A stretch of 60,040 bases of DNA, taken from Anaerolineales bacterium (GTDB taxonomy: Bacteria > Chloroflexota > Anaerolineae > Anaerolineales > RBG-16-64-43). The number at the start of each line of letters is the position of its first letter. The first letter of the stretch is position 1. The DNA lies in contig JAFGKK010000064.1 of assembly GCA_016928575.1 (NCBI GenBank), forward strand, positions 1 through 60,040, written 5' to 3'. The notes under the pieces are model-generated. The model was not told the DNA's origin, made no database searches, and saw only the letters and a program-made list of their open reading frames with translations. Made by a program: the position numbers and the translations under genes. Below are positions 25,683 through 34,505 of this stretch, piece by piece.

Positions 25683-28418
25683 ATGCCGACCCCCTTGATA
25701 TCGACCAAGCTGCACATTCCCCCGGCGCCGTCCAATCTGGTTTCGCGTCCGCATCTGATTGCGGCGCTGGACGCCGCGCGGGAAAGCCCCCAACGGTTGA
25801 TTCTCGTTTCCGCCCCGGCCGGATTCGGCAAGACGACCTTGGTCGCCGAATGGCTTCGCCACGTCGGGCAAGGGGCGGCCTGGCTTTCCCTGGACCGCGA
25901 CGACAACGATCCGCTCCGATTCTGGCGCTACCTGGTCACGGCGCTGCAGACGGCGGATCCGGGGATCGGCCGCAGCCTGCATTGGGCCTTCGAAACGCAG
26001 ACGCTCCCGCCGCTCGAATTGGGAGTCCCCGCACTGGTTAACGATTTGGCCGGCTCCGCCCGGCCGATCCTCCTGGTCCTGGACGACTACCACCTGATCG
26101 AAACCGAATCGATCCACTACGGCCTGAACTACCTGATCGACCGCCTGCCCGCCGATGTGCGGATCGTCATTACGACTCGCGCCGACCCTCCTTTGCGGCT
26201 CGCCCGCCTGCGAAGTAACGGCCAGCTGACCGAGGCGCGTACGGCGGACCTGCGGTTCACCTGCGAGGAAACCGCCGACTTCCTCAACCGGGTCCACCAA
26301 TTGGATCTTCCCGAGGAAGACATCTCCCGCCTCGCGCACCTCACCGAGGGCTGGATCGTCGGACTGCAGCTAGCCGCGCTCACGCTGCACCGGCATCCGG
26401 ACCGGCATGCCTTCGTCGCCGCGTTCGCCGGTGACGACCGCCACATCGTCGATTACTTGCTCCAAGAAGTGTTGGATCAGCAACCGCCCCCGGTGCGCAC
26501 GTTCCTGCTGCAAACGTCCATCCTGGACCGATTGTGCAGCCCATTGTGCGAGGCCGTCACCGGTCTGCCGGATGGGGAGGGAATGATCCGCCGGCTGGAA
26601 GAATCCAACCTCTTCCTCCTGCCGCTCGACAACCGCCGCTATTGGTACCGGTACCATACGTTGTTCGCCGATTTGCTTCGCCGCCGGTTGAATCAGGAGG
26701 TATCATCCGCGGAACGGATCGGCCTATACCGCCGCGCCGCGTTGTGGTTCGAGCGGGAGGGATTGCTCTTTGAAGCCATCACCCATTCCCTGGCAGCGCC
26801 CGACCACCCGCTAGCCGCCGACCTCCTGGAACGGCATGCGTTAACCTTTTTCTTCCGCAGCGAATCGAGCCTACTCCGGATCTGGTTGAAGGATTTACCG
26901 GCCGACTTCCTTCGTTCGCGGCCCCTGTTGAGCGCCGTGTATGCGCATACGATCGCCCATTCGGGCATCCACCGCCCCTTCGTCGTTCGCTCCGCGGAAA
27001 TTTGGCTGGACCAGGCGAAGCAGGCCTTTCAAAACCTGATCGCCCCGTCGGCCGCCGCACCCGCGGATCCGGAATATCTGACGTTGACCCGCAATTTCAT
27101 CGCCCTTTCGGAAGCTTTTCTGGCCACCTGGCACAACGAAGATCCGCGGAAGGTGATCGAGTTGGCCCAACAGGCGCTGGCCGGTTTGCCTCCCGCGGAT
27201 CGCTCTCCCCTCGATTCGAATTATCACCGGATCCGCAGCGGATTAAATTATTTGTCGGGGCTGCACTACATTGCGGTCGGCGATTCCGCCGCCGCCGAGC
27301 GGGCGTTCCTCGAAGCCCGGATCATCGGCGAGGCCAGCGGTGATTTATTAAACGCGTTCGCATCGGCCAGCGGCCAATTCCGCATTCTCCACCTTCAGGG
27401 CCGGTTGCCGGAAGCGGCGGCCCTTTGCCGGGAGGCGTTGAATTCGATCGGGCAGCCCGGAGAACCGCCGATTCCCTACGCCGGCCTCCTGTATGTCGAC
27501 CTAGGCAAGATTCAATTGGAATGGAACGAAGTGGCTGCGGCCGAGGAATCGATTCAAAAAGGCCTGGGGTTGCTGCGAATGGCGCCCGCCACGTACGTGC
27601 AGGCCGAAGGAATGGCGGCGCTGGCCGATATCCTGCAAATCCGCGGGGATACCTCTGCGGCATCCGCGCTTTTGCAGGCGGATAAAAACACCCCGCAACT
27701 TATGGAGTATTCGATTCTCCATCGCGTCCGGACGTGGATCCGGCAGGGCGAAACGGACGCGGCGTTGGGGTGGGCGCTCGGGAAAGGCCTGGAAGACGGC
27801 TCCAGGCTGGAATCGCTTGCCCTGTGCCGGATAATCCTCGCCTGCACCCCCTCCCGTTCGGGGCGGAGGAAAATTCTGGGCTTGCCGGATCTGGCCTCCC
27901 TCGGGGAATACCTGGAACGCCGGTTGCAAGCCGCAGAAGCCGCCGGTTGGACCGACTGGATGATCGAACTGCTTCTTCTTCAGGCCCTGGCCTGGCAAGC
28001 GGACGGGGATTCTCAAAAGGCCATCGCGTCACTCCGGCAATCGCTTTCCCTTGCCCGGGAGGGCGGTTATGTTCGCCGCTTCATTAATGAAGGTCCGCCG
28101 GTATACAAGCTGCTGAAGGATATGGAAGGAAAGAGCGGGGCGCTGGATCCGTACATCGAGCGCCTATTGGCCGCCGGCGCCAAGGAAGAAAACCGAGCCG
28201 CCGACGGCCCCCAGCCGCTGGCCGAACCGCTTTCCAGGCGCGAACTGGAAGTGCTGCGGCTGATGGCCTCAGACAATTCCAACGCGGAAATCGCGACGAA
28301 GTTGGTCATCACGCCGAACACAACAAAAAAACACATTACCCATATTTTCAGAAAATTAGGTGTGACCAACCGCTCCGGGGCGATCCTCCGCGCCCGGGAA
28401 CTGGGGCTGGTGGCATAG
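25683..28418 (+). CDS. MalT-like LuxR-family transcriptional regulator (STAND ATPase)
   Basis: A 911-residue regulator. Near residue 40 is the NTPase P-loop SAPAGFGKTTLVAE, with LLVLDDYHLI (Walker B) and IVITTRADPPLRLARLR (sensor region) typical of MalT/STAND proteins. A winged-helix part and a long TPR-like helical region (about 400-800) follow, and the C-terminus is a LuxR HTH, LSRRELEVLRLMASDNSNAE...VTNRSGAILRARELGLV. Such proteins are activated by ATP and an inducer and bind direct repeats. The start at MPTPLIST was chosen by homology; no clear SD motif is visible. Confidence 0.92.
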   Translation: MPTPLISTKLHIPPAPSNLVSRPHLIAALDAARESPQRLILVSAPAGFGKTTLVAEWLRHVGQGAAWLSLDRDDNDPLRFWRYLVTALQTADPGIGRSLHWAFETQTLPPLELGVPALVNDLAGSARPILLVLDDYHLIETESIHYGLNYLIDRLPADVRIVITTRADPPLRLARLRSNGQLTEARTADLRFTCEETADFLNRVHQLDLPEEDISRLAHLTEGWIVGLQLAALTLHRHPDRHAFVAAFAGDDRHIVDYLLQEVLDQQPPPVRTFLLQTSILDRLCSPLCEAVTGLPDGEGMIRRLEESNLFLLPLDNRRYWYRYHTLFADLLRRRLNQEVSSAERIGLYRRAALWFEREGLLFEAITHSLAAPDHPLAADLLERHALTFFFRSESSLLRIWLKDLPADFLRSRPLLSAVYAHTIAHSGIHRPFVVRSAEIWLDQAKQAFQNLIAPSAAAPADPEYLTLTRNFIALSEAFLATWHNEDPRKVIELAQQALAGLPPADRSPLDSNYHRIRSGLNYLSGLHYIAVGDSAAAERAFLEARIIGEASGDLLNAFASASGQFRILHLQGRLPEAAALCREALNSIGQPGEPPIPYAGLLYVDLGKIQLEWNEVAAAEESIQKGLGLLRMAPATYVQAEGMAALADILQIRGDTSAASALLQADKNTPQLMEYSILHRVRTWIRQGETDAALGWALGKGLEDGSRLESLALCRIILACTPSRSGRRKILGLPDLASLGEYLERRLQAAEAAGWTDWMIELLLLQALAWQADGDSQKAIASLRQSLSLAREGGYVRRFINEGPPVYKLLKDMEGKSGALDPYIERLLAAGAKEENRAADGPQPLAEPLSRRELEVLRLMASDNSNAEIATKLVITPNTTKKHITHIFRKLGVTNRSGAILRARELGLVA

Positions 28419-28518
28419 CATCCCGGTCCGGAAAACCGCATGCGCGCCGTGGGATTTTCCGGCGGTATGGGTCCGACGGCGAAGGTGCCGAGTCCGATTC
28501 TCCCGGAATATTCCAAGA

Positions 28519-28578
28519 AATACTACCGGCAATACTACTTCACGGGTGATGACAATTCAATCCGGGGAATGGCATACT
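28519..28578 (+). promoter_or_regulatory. Direct-repeat promoter cassette B (plus strand)
   Basis: AATACTACC (28519-28527) and AATACTACT (28531-28539) are 12 bases apart, followed by GGGTGATGACAAT (28544-28556). Its ATGACA (28549-28554) serves as -35, and CATACT (28573-28578) lies 18 bases further on. The same features in the same order form cassette A. The next gene starts at 28629. Direct repeats just upstream of the -35 fit activation by a MalT-type protein (inference). Confidence 0.58.
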
Positions 28579-28628
28579 GCCTTCACCAGACGTCGAATGG
28601 GAATCTGCATTCATGGAAAGGACGTCCG

Positions 28629-28940
28629 ATGCGGCATAAGGTCCACCTTTCCCAGCCAGCGGTGTACACGATCAAGGTGCAAGGACGGTTGGAATCCGGT
28701 TGGTCGGACTGGTTCGACCACTTGGAGATCGTGATCTCCAAAAGTCCTTCCGGCCCATCGATTACCACGCTGACCGGACGAATCATCGACCAAGCGGCGC
28801 TGCACGGCTTGCTGGTGCACATCCGCGATCTGGGCCTGCCGCTCTTATTGGTTCAACACGCCGGGCTCGATTTGGCCGGAAAAACGACCCGCGGATTCCG
28901 AACCCATCCCCCGCTTGCGCAAGGAGACGAAAACAAATGA
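28629..28940 (+). CDS. Small conserved-type protein next to the MalT-like regulator
   Basis: A 103-residue soluble protein. Its core (YTIKVQGRLESGWSDWFDHL, then TTLTGRIIDQAALHGLLVHI and RDLGLPLLLVQ) follows a pattern I associate with small proteins beside LuxR/MalT-like genes in Chloroflexota; the function is unknown. GAAAGGA precedes the ATG at 28629. An open frame runs back to 28440 but crosses the promoter cassette. It probably responds to the upstream regulator. Confidence 0.75.
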   Translation: MRHKVHLSQPAVYTIKVQGRLESGWSDWFDHLEIVISKSPSGPSITTLTGRIIDQAALHGLLVHIRDLGLPLLLVQHAGLDLAGKTTRGFRTHPPLAQGDENK

Positions 28941-28996
28941 AAAAACGTACCCACTCAGCTCTCCGTCTCCGCTCTTTCCTCGCCACGATCCTCTGA
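28937..28996 (+). CDS. Very short coupled ORF (19 residues)
   Basis: ATG at 28937 overlaps the previous stop in an ATGA, and AAGGAG lies at 28921-28926, so initiation signals are good. The product is only 19 residues (MKKRTHSALRLRSFLATIL), like the beginning of a signal peptide. It may be a truncated remnant of a secreted protein gene or a real peptide; I cannot decide. Confidence 0.35.
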   Translation: MKKRTHSALRLRSFLATIL

Positions 28997-29463
28997 CCCC
29001 CGGTCCACACGGCGGAGCCGGGCCGGGCTTTCGCTCCTTCTGACGCCAGCCCTTGTGAATCGGGGGTATGTCAGGATAGGGGGGGAAGCCTGTCCTCGAA
29101 CGGCACGTCCCGAGCGCCTATCCCGAGCGTTTGTTCCGAGGGAAAGCGAGGGGAACGTTTGGGGGATGGGAGGGAGGAAAGAGGAAGGACGGGGGGCTGA
29201 GGAGATCCAATTTTTCGGCTATCCCCGGCAATGACTGTAAATATAGGAGCGATTTCATTTCGTGTCCGTTGGCATCGGAGTTCCCGATCGGAGGGTTGAC
29301 GAAACCAGCGGAATCCCGCCAAAAAAAACGCGCAGGGATGACGACCGCTGTTGTCTCGTTGTTCCCTTTATGCCAGCCATGCGGGAATGCGCGGGTTTGG
29401 GCGGATCTTTGACCCTGAACGATACAGCAGCGGGGTCCGGTTTTTTCCAAGCCGGGATTTTCA
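28997..29463. other. Gene-free interval
   Basis: No supported gene in about 470 bases. G-rich runs near 29076-29090 and 29160-29210 resemble remnants of the hairpin repeats but do not form a clear stem. Confidence 0.45.
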
Positions 29464-29976
29464 TTATTTTAACCGTAACAGTTTGGGGAAAAACATCCCG
29501 GATTTTTGCCGGTAACGAAAGTATTCCCCCCCGAAGGTGTTTTCCAATATTTTCTCTTCAATCCTGGATTCGCGCACCAAGATGAACACCACGATTAAAA
29601 AACCCAAAAACAGGACGAGGGATTGGAACAACAGGGCCAACCCCAAGGATATCATCATCAGCGATGCGTAGAACGGGTGGCGGACCGACGCATAAACCCC
29701 GTCCTGCATAAGGAATTTAACCGCGCCGTCCGCAGACGCGGCTTTGTGGAACACCTCATGCGAAAGATACCCAACAACGCTTCCGGCAAACAATGCCGCA
29801 ATGCCGGCGGCAACAGCCATCCACGACAGCCATTCCATCCCGATCGGAGTGGGGATTTTCAACACGCTTAATCCGAAGACCGAACCGGCAACGACATCGA
29901 TGAGGATACAGCCGGCGATGATAATCCCGGATAGTTTGCCGCCATTAAGCGCCTTTTTTATTTGAGCTTCAGCCAT
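29464..29976 (-). CDS. Isoprenylcysteine methyltransferase-like membrane protein
   Basis: A 170-residue integral membrane protein with about four hydrophobic segments. The C-terminal part has GVYASVRHPFYASLMMISLG and EEKILENTFGGEYFRYRQK, the RHP and E-E motifs of the ICMT/PEMT-like phospholipid and protein methyltransferase superfamily, which binds SAM. Its start overlaps the end of the upstream gene by 19 bases, so they are translated together. The substrate is unknown; in bacteria these proteins are rarely characterised. Confidence 0.83.
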   Translation of the reverse strand: MAEAQIKKALNGGKLSGIIIAGCILIDVVAGSVFGLSVLKIPTPIGMEWLSWMAVAAGIAALFAGSVVGYLSHEVFHKAASADGAVKFLMQDGVYASVRHPFYASLMMISLGLALLFQSLVLFLGFLIVVFILVRESRIEEKILENTFGGEYFRYRQKSGMFFPKLLRLK

Positions 29977-30329
29977 TTGAGGGCATCCTCAAGGCTTTGC
30001 GTCACCTTGACCCTGATGCCGCGGTTTTTAAAAATGCTCTCGATCAGCCGGCCCAGGTCGACCTGTCCGGGATGGGACAGGATCGCCAGAGTGACGTTCT
30101 TCGGCATGAACAATGCGATCAGCTCCCCCGCGTTGAAACGGTTTTCACCGATGGGATTCCACCGCGACAATCCGATCACCTGCGTCAGATCGCAAACCGC
30201 CTTGTAGATTTTGTATTTTTTAACCTGGTTCATCCATTCGCGGAAGATTTGCTGTGTGGAGGCGATGGAATACCGGCCGATGACCTTTATATAGATGTAG
30301 TAATCCCTGGCTTCGTACGAAGCGTCCAT
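29958..30329 (-). CDS. Small STAS-like protein, family uncertain
   Basis: A 123-residue soluble protein (MDASYEARDYYIYIKVIGRYSI...). The pattern of a short strand, helix FREWMNQVKKY, strand YKAVCDLTQVIG, then LAILSHPGQVDLGRLIESIF suggests a STAS-type alpha/beta fold, but no phosphorylatable Ser site is certain. It overlaps the ICMT-like gene by 19 bases. The product could be a regulator or partner of that gene's product. Confidence 0.7.
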   Translation of the reverse strand: MDASYEARDYYIYIKVIGRYSIASTQQIFREWMNQVKKYKIYKAVCDLTQVIGLSRWNPIGENRFNAGELIALFMPKNVTLAILSHPGQVDLGRLIESIFKNRGIRVKVTQSLEDALKWLKLK

Positions 30330-30493
30330 CCTTCCTCCAAACGACCGGCGGCTATCCTTTTTTTAGAATCTGGACTCCTTCCCATAATAACACCTTTCCG
30401 GATCTGCCGACTCGAAGGTCCAACGGCGGGGATCTCAAAACAGAGGAGCTGCCAAGGTTTTTCAACAATCGACGGCCTTTCGTCTATTTCCAC

Positions 30494-30928
30494 CTAGATG
30501 CGCAGCGCAAGAATAAAAACGCCTGCTCCAACCATAAGGATTCCAACCCATTCCCTGATGGACGGCCGCTCCCCAAGAAAAATCACCGCAAATACCGCGA
30601 CCAATAAAAGGCTCAGTTTATCCACGGGTGCGACTTTGGAGGCATCGCCGATCTTCAATGCCCTGAAGTAGCATACCCACGACGCCCCTGTCGCCAAACT
30701 GGATAAAACCAAGAACAGCCACGTTCTGGATGATAGTTTAAAGGGATTGCTCCATTTTCCAGCAAAATACACAAAGGCCGCAAGAACTGCCATGATGATC
30801 ACCGTCCGGATCAGTGTGGCGAGATCAGAATCCACTCCTTCCAGCCCGATTTTCGCAAAAATGGCCGTTAATGCCGCGAAAACGGCTGACAGTAGTGCCC
30901 AGATAAGCCAATTTTCCGTGACATTCAT
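30494..30928 (-). CDS. EamA-family four-helix transporter (half-size)
   Basis: A 144-residue membrane protein with four to five helices and one EamA domain: LIWALLSAVFAALTAIFAKIGL at the start, WVCYFRALKIGDASKVAPVD in the middle, and GERPSIREWVGILMVGAGVFIL at the end. Half-size EamA proteins are thought to work as dimers and export small metabolites. AAGGAAA precedes the ATG at 30928, and the frame is open seven codons further upstream. No clear operon partner is present. Confidence 0.88.
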   Translation of the reverse strand: MNVTENWLIWALLSAVFAALTAIFAKIGLEGVDSDLATLIRTVIIMAVLAAFVYFAGKWSNPFKLSSRTWLFLVLSSLATGASWVCYFRALKIGDASKVAPVDKLSLLLVAVFAVIFLGERPSIREWVGILMVGAGVFILALRI

Positions 30929-31277
30929 TTTAAATTTCCTTATTTCCAATTGTGTATCGGATGCGACGTCATCCCAGTGGTGAATGCTCTACGGTTTTTT
31001 CTCTTTGGGGCCAAAGCCATTCGCAAGGTGCCGAAAAAGGCCTTTGAGAGTGTCATTGCGAGCCTGTCCTCGCGCCCGCCCTCGGCATGCTCTTTGCCGG
31101 GGGAAGCGGGGGAAGCGCGGGTGCTCCAAGCCGGGATCCAGTATCATTCGATGATTCCATGGATGCCGGCACAATTCACTTCCGGCGGAAACACGCCGAG
31201 AGCGGGCGCCGGTATAGCCAATCTCGCACCTTAGCGGGGGAGCTCACGCTTCCCGGGGAAGAAGATGGGTCTCTACC
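30929..31277. other. Intergenic region with a dispersed repeat
   Basis: About 350 bases without a gene. It holds the 48-base dispersed repeat (31056-31103) and a further GCCGGGATCCAGT-like stretch near 31132, the kind of text found in dispersed bacterial intergenic repeats. Confidence 0.5.
31056..31103 (+). repeat. Dispersed 48-bp repeat, copy 1
   Basis: The reverse complement of these bases recurs at 44441-44488 with one mismatch. The core CCCTCGGCATGCTCTTTGCC carries a short inner palindrome (GGCATGC). Both copies lie in intergenic DNA. Confidence 0.8.
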
Positions 31278-32063
31278 TTATCCATCCCCCCAAAAGTAGC
31301 CTTTGTAGCGGACCGTTTTAATATATTTCGGGCTGCGGGTATCATCGCCCAGCTTGCGCCTCAGCTGGTGGACGTGGTACTTCACTGTCTGGCGGGCTTC
31401 CATTTCCTGAGGGTCGTAATGCAGCGCGCGCCGAGCCAGTTCGCGGGGCGCGATCGTCTCGGGAGAAGCTTCCACCAGCGCCTCCAGCAGGTCGAACTCG
31501 GCGGTGGTAAGGTCAAGCACCGAGGAGTCAAGCATCGCCGAGCGGTGGTATTTGTCGATCACCAGCTTCCCCGAGCGCAGGAACCGGTCCGGGGCGACGG
31601 CCTGCCGCTCCGGTCCGGCATCCGCGTCCAGGTCGATCAGGCTTTGGCGCAGTGATTCCACCTGCCCGAGCAGCCTGGAGCGGCGGGTCACCTGGCGGCT
31701 GTAGTGAACCGCCTCGCGCACCCGTTTGCGGATCACTTCCGGCGCGGCGGGCTTGAACAGGTAATCGAACGCGCCCAGCCGCAACGCCTCGACCGCGGTT
31801 TCGATCGTGCTGTGGGCGGTGAGGATGATCACCGCCGCGTCGGATCCCTTGGCGCGCAGGGCGTTGATCACCTGCAAGCCGTCGACCGGCATCATCTTCA
31901 GGTCCACCAGCAGCACGTCGTACTCCGCGGCGTCGAGTTTGCGGATCGCTTCGCATCCATCGGCGGCCTGTTCCAGGTTGTACTCTTCGGTGGCGAGCGT
32001 TTTCTGGAGAACCGCGCGCACGCCGGGCTCGTCGTCGACGATCAGGACTCGGGGATTCTCCAT
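31278..32063 (-). CDS. OmpR/PhoB-family response regulator
   Basis: A 261-residue protein. The receiver (residues 5-120) has DDE, Asp54 and FKP near residue 104. After a helical linker the C-terminus (about 165-260) is a winged helix: LTTAEFDLLEALVEASPETI, RQTVKYHVHQLRRKLGDD, YIKTVRYKGYFW. The start at 32063 is an ATG eight bases after the preceding gene. Its likely partner is the degenerate kinase-like protein encoded just upstream. Confidence 0.92.
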   Translation of the reverse strand: MENPRVLIVDDEPGVRAVLQKTLATEEYNLEQAADGCEAIRKLDAAEYDVLLVDLKMMPVDGLQVINALRAKGSDAAVIILTAHSTIETAVEALRLGAFDYLFKPAAPEVIRKRVREAVHYSRQVTRRSRLLGQVESLRQSLIDLDADAGPERQAVAPDRFLRSGKLVIDKYHRSAMLDSSVLDLTTAEFDLLEALVEASPETIAPRELARRALHYDPQEMEARQTVKYHVHQLRRKLGDDTRSPKYIKTVRYKGYFWGDG

Positions 32064-32071
32064 AACGTTCC

Positions 32072-33079
32072 CTACGAGCCTCCTCCCGCCGGGAAACTTA
32101 CCTGAAGGCTGAACCCGCCGTCCCGGGCGGCCGCTTGGATCTGCCCGCGTTCGGAACGGATCAATTCGCGCGCCGGCTCCAAGCCCGGCGGAAGAGGGAC
32201 GGCGGATCCCGGAGCGCCCGCGCCGGCCGCGGTATCCATCCTCAATCGGACATTTCCGCCCCCGCGTTCGACCTGCACCCGCAGTTCCCCGCCGCCCCGC
32301 GCGCCCATTTCCGCGCCGAGGTGGAAGAGGATCAGCAGCAAGGCAAGGATGATCTTGTCGGGCGAGACGTGGAGGACGGGCAGCGAAGCTTCGACTAGTT
32401 CTTTGACCGCGACGTTGTTGCGCAACAGATCGTCGGCCGCCATCTTCAGAGCTTCGCGAACCGCCGCCTCCAATTGGATCGGTTCGGGCGGCGAGGCCTT
32501 CGGGCGGTAGATCTGGCGCAGGCGGTCGATCTTCTTGCCGATGAGCTCGGTCTCGCGGCGGCAAATGGCCAGGTATTCGGCCACTTCCGCGGGGAGGTCC
32601 GGCTCCTCGCGCGCCAGGTCGACCGCGCCGCGGATGGTTTGCATCGAGTTGTTGACCGCGTGGCAAAAGTAGGAGGTCAGACGCCCGACGGCGGCCTGGC
32701 GATCGCGTTCAAGCGCTTCCTCGGGCGCCCGAGCCAGCCGCCTCAGCCGGGCGGTCCATTCTTCGGGCAGGATCGGACGCAGGAGGTAATCGTCGAATCC
32801 GGCGCGAAAAACGTCTTCGCGCCGATCGGGCGAATCCAGCAGAGCGATCAGGGGAATTCCGGCCCGGGTGAACGGTTCGAGCCGGCCGGCGGGAATCGGT
32901 TCTCCGGAGCAATCGACAAGGATGACCGTGCCCGCATACTTGCCCTCGGCGGAGGTTTCGTGCGGTCGGAGGAGTCCGCCGAGCGCGGCCGCCTCCTCCA
33001 GCACGGCTCCCTTGGGCAACCCGGCCCTGACGGCTTCTTGGGTTTTTCGATCTCCGCTGACCAGGATGATTTTCCTCAT
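32072..33079 (-). CDS. Degenerate receiver/histidine-kinase-like protein
   Basis: A 335-residue protein. The N-terminal receiver-like part (1-115) keeps an Asp at 56, but the conserved Lys is Arg101. A DHp helix follows: LTSYFCHAVNNSMQTIRG, with His140. The region where an ATPase domain should be (about 225-335) keeps a DKIILALLLILFHL helix but lacks the N-box Asn and recognisable G1/G2 boxes. It may therefore be a phosphotransfer or scaffold protein. The gene lies eight bases before an OmpR-type regulator gene. Confidence 0.78.
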   Translation of the reverse strand: MRKIILVSGDRKTQEAVRAGLPKGAVLEEAAALGGLLRPHETSAEGKYAGTVILVDCSGEPIPAGRLEPFTRAGIPLIALLDSPDRREDVFRAGFDDYLLRPILPEEWTARLRRLARAPEEALERDRQAAVGRLTSYFCHAVNNSMQTIRGAVDLAREEPDLPAEVAEYLAICRRETELIGKKIDRLRQIYRPKASPPEPIQLEAAVREALKMAADDLLRNNVAVKELVEASLPVLHVSPDKIILALLLILFHLGAEMGARGGGELRVQVERGGGNVRLRMDTAAGAGAPGSAVPLPPGLEPARELIRSERGQIQAAARDGGFSLQVSFPAGGGS

Positions 33080-33674
33080 CGAACGACCCTTCCCGTCTTA
33101 CGGTATTATACAGGATACACAGACAAGAAATCGCCTCGTGATTCGATCCGGGCGCGTTTACTCCGCGTGCCGCTGATGATTCGGAATCAAGCGCCGCGCC
33201 GCAACCGGCGCACTGTGGAATGTTTCCCCTTCCCGAGGTTGGGGAACCGGAATGATCATGAAGCGGGGAGCACCCGGCAGGGATCCAGGGATTGTCCGAC
33301 CGGATGCCCGATTGAACACCCGGGCATGACCGTTTTTTCCATTTTCTTCCACCGGACGCCCGATGGGAACGCTCCGGAACGACAGTCATTTCCCTTGGCA
33401 GAGAAGACACCACTACAAAAACACTTTTTCTGCGTCGTCCACGGGATTCGACAATATCTTCACCGTCCTATCCCAGACGAAAAACCTGAAAAACGCCGGT
33501 TTTTTATCTTTCCCCTCCCAGCGCCCGCCCTCGCGAAGCGGTGGTAAGCTGGGAGAGGGGGAAGAGTGTGAGGGAGAGGATAAGAAGACTCCCTTGTTGC
33601 AACGGAATCAGAGAAACCTTCGGGATTGCTCGGCGCGCTATAATGGAAAGATCGATCGCCGGGGAGGCTTCGGC
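33080..33674. other. Divergent intergenic region
   Basis: About 595 bases between the kinase-like gene (-) and the PCMT gene (+). It holds a hairpin repeat (33508-33563) and a perfect TATAAT at 33639-33644, 30 bases before the PCMT start, without a good -35. No gene was recognised. Confidence 0.5.
33508..33563. repeat. Pyrimidine/purine hairpin repeat, imperfect
   Basis: TCCCCTCCCAGC pairs with GCTGGGAGAGGGGGA across a loop of about 25 bases, with a small bulge. It has the same composition as the other hairpins of the window. Confidence 0.6.
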
Positions 33675-34505
33675 ATGACCGCGAAATCCTCAACCCGGCG
33701 CGGCCCCCCCTTCTCCGCGCTTCTACCGCTCCTCATGTTGCTTCCGGCGTCAAGCTGTGCGCCGGGGACGCCATCCGCCGATCCGAAACCCTCGGCCGGT
33801 TCCTCCGCCCTCGCCTCCGGCTCTCCGCAGGCGTCGGAAGCAACCGATCCGTATCTGAACGCGCGCCTGGCCATGATCCGCGACGACATCGAGTCGCGCG
33901 GGATCTCCGATCCGGACGTGCTGGAAGCGATGCGGACGGTTCCGAGGCACAAGTTCGTTCCGCCGGAGTTCGCCGGCCAGGCCTACGCCGATCATCCGCT
34001 GCCGATCGGATACGGGCAGACGATCTCGCAACCCTGCGTCGTCGCCTGGATGACCGAACTGCTCGGCTTGAAGCCGGGCGAAAGGGTGCTCGAGATCGGA
34101 ACGGGGTCCGGCTACCAGGCGGCGGTGCTGGCTGAGCTGGGGTACGCCGAGGTGTTCACGATCGAGATCGTGCCCGAACTGGAAACCCTCGCCGAAGACC
34201 GGCTGAAGGACCTGGGCTACGGCCGGGTCCGGATCAAACAAGGGGATGGCTACTACGGCTGGGAGGAATTCGCGCCGTTCGACGCAATCATCGTCACCGC
34301 CGCGCCCGACCATCTGCCCGCGCCTCTGGCGGCGCAGCTCGCCGTAGGCGGAAGGCTGGTCATCCCGATCGGCCCGCAGGGCGGTTATCAGACCCTATGG
34401 AAATTCGTGGACGAAGGGGACGGGTTGAAGGCCTACAACATCGGCTCCGTGATCTTTGTGCCCCTCACCGGCGCGGGCGCGGAAGGCGAAGCGCCGCGGA
34501 TGTAG
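33675..34505 (+). CDS. pcm: Protein-L-isoaspartate O-methyltransferase, probably a lipoprotein
   Basis: A 276-residue protein. The N-terminus has an Arg-rich start and the hydrophobic stretch FSALLPLLMLLPASSC, a plausible lipoprotein signal, then a low-complexity linker. From about residue 60 it is PCMT: MIRDDIESRGISD, VPRHKFVPPEF, PIGYGQTISQPCVVAWMTELL and the SAM site VLEIGTGSGYQAAVLAEL. PCMT repairs isoaspartyl residues in ageing proteins; an exported form is unusual because SAM is cytoplasmic. GGGAGG lies before the ATG at 33675. Its 3' end overlaps the convergent gene by 41 bases. Confidence 0.88.
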   Translation: MTAKSSTRRGPPFSALLPLLMLLPASSCAPGTPSADPKPSAGSSALASGSPQASEATDPYLNARLAMIRDDIESRGISDPDVLEAMRTVPRHKFVPPEFAGQAYADHPLPIGYGQTISQPCVVAWMTELLGLKPGERVLEIGTGSGYQAAVLAELGYAEVFTIEIVPELETLAEDRLKDLGYGRVRIKQGDGYYGWEEFAPFDAIIVTAAPDHLPAPLAAQLAVGGRLVIPIGPQGGYQTLWKFVDEGDGLKAYNIGSVIFVPLTGAGAEGEAPRM

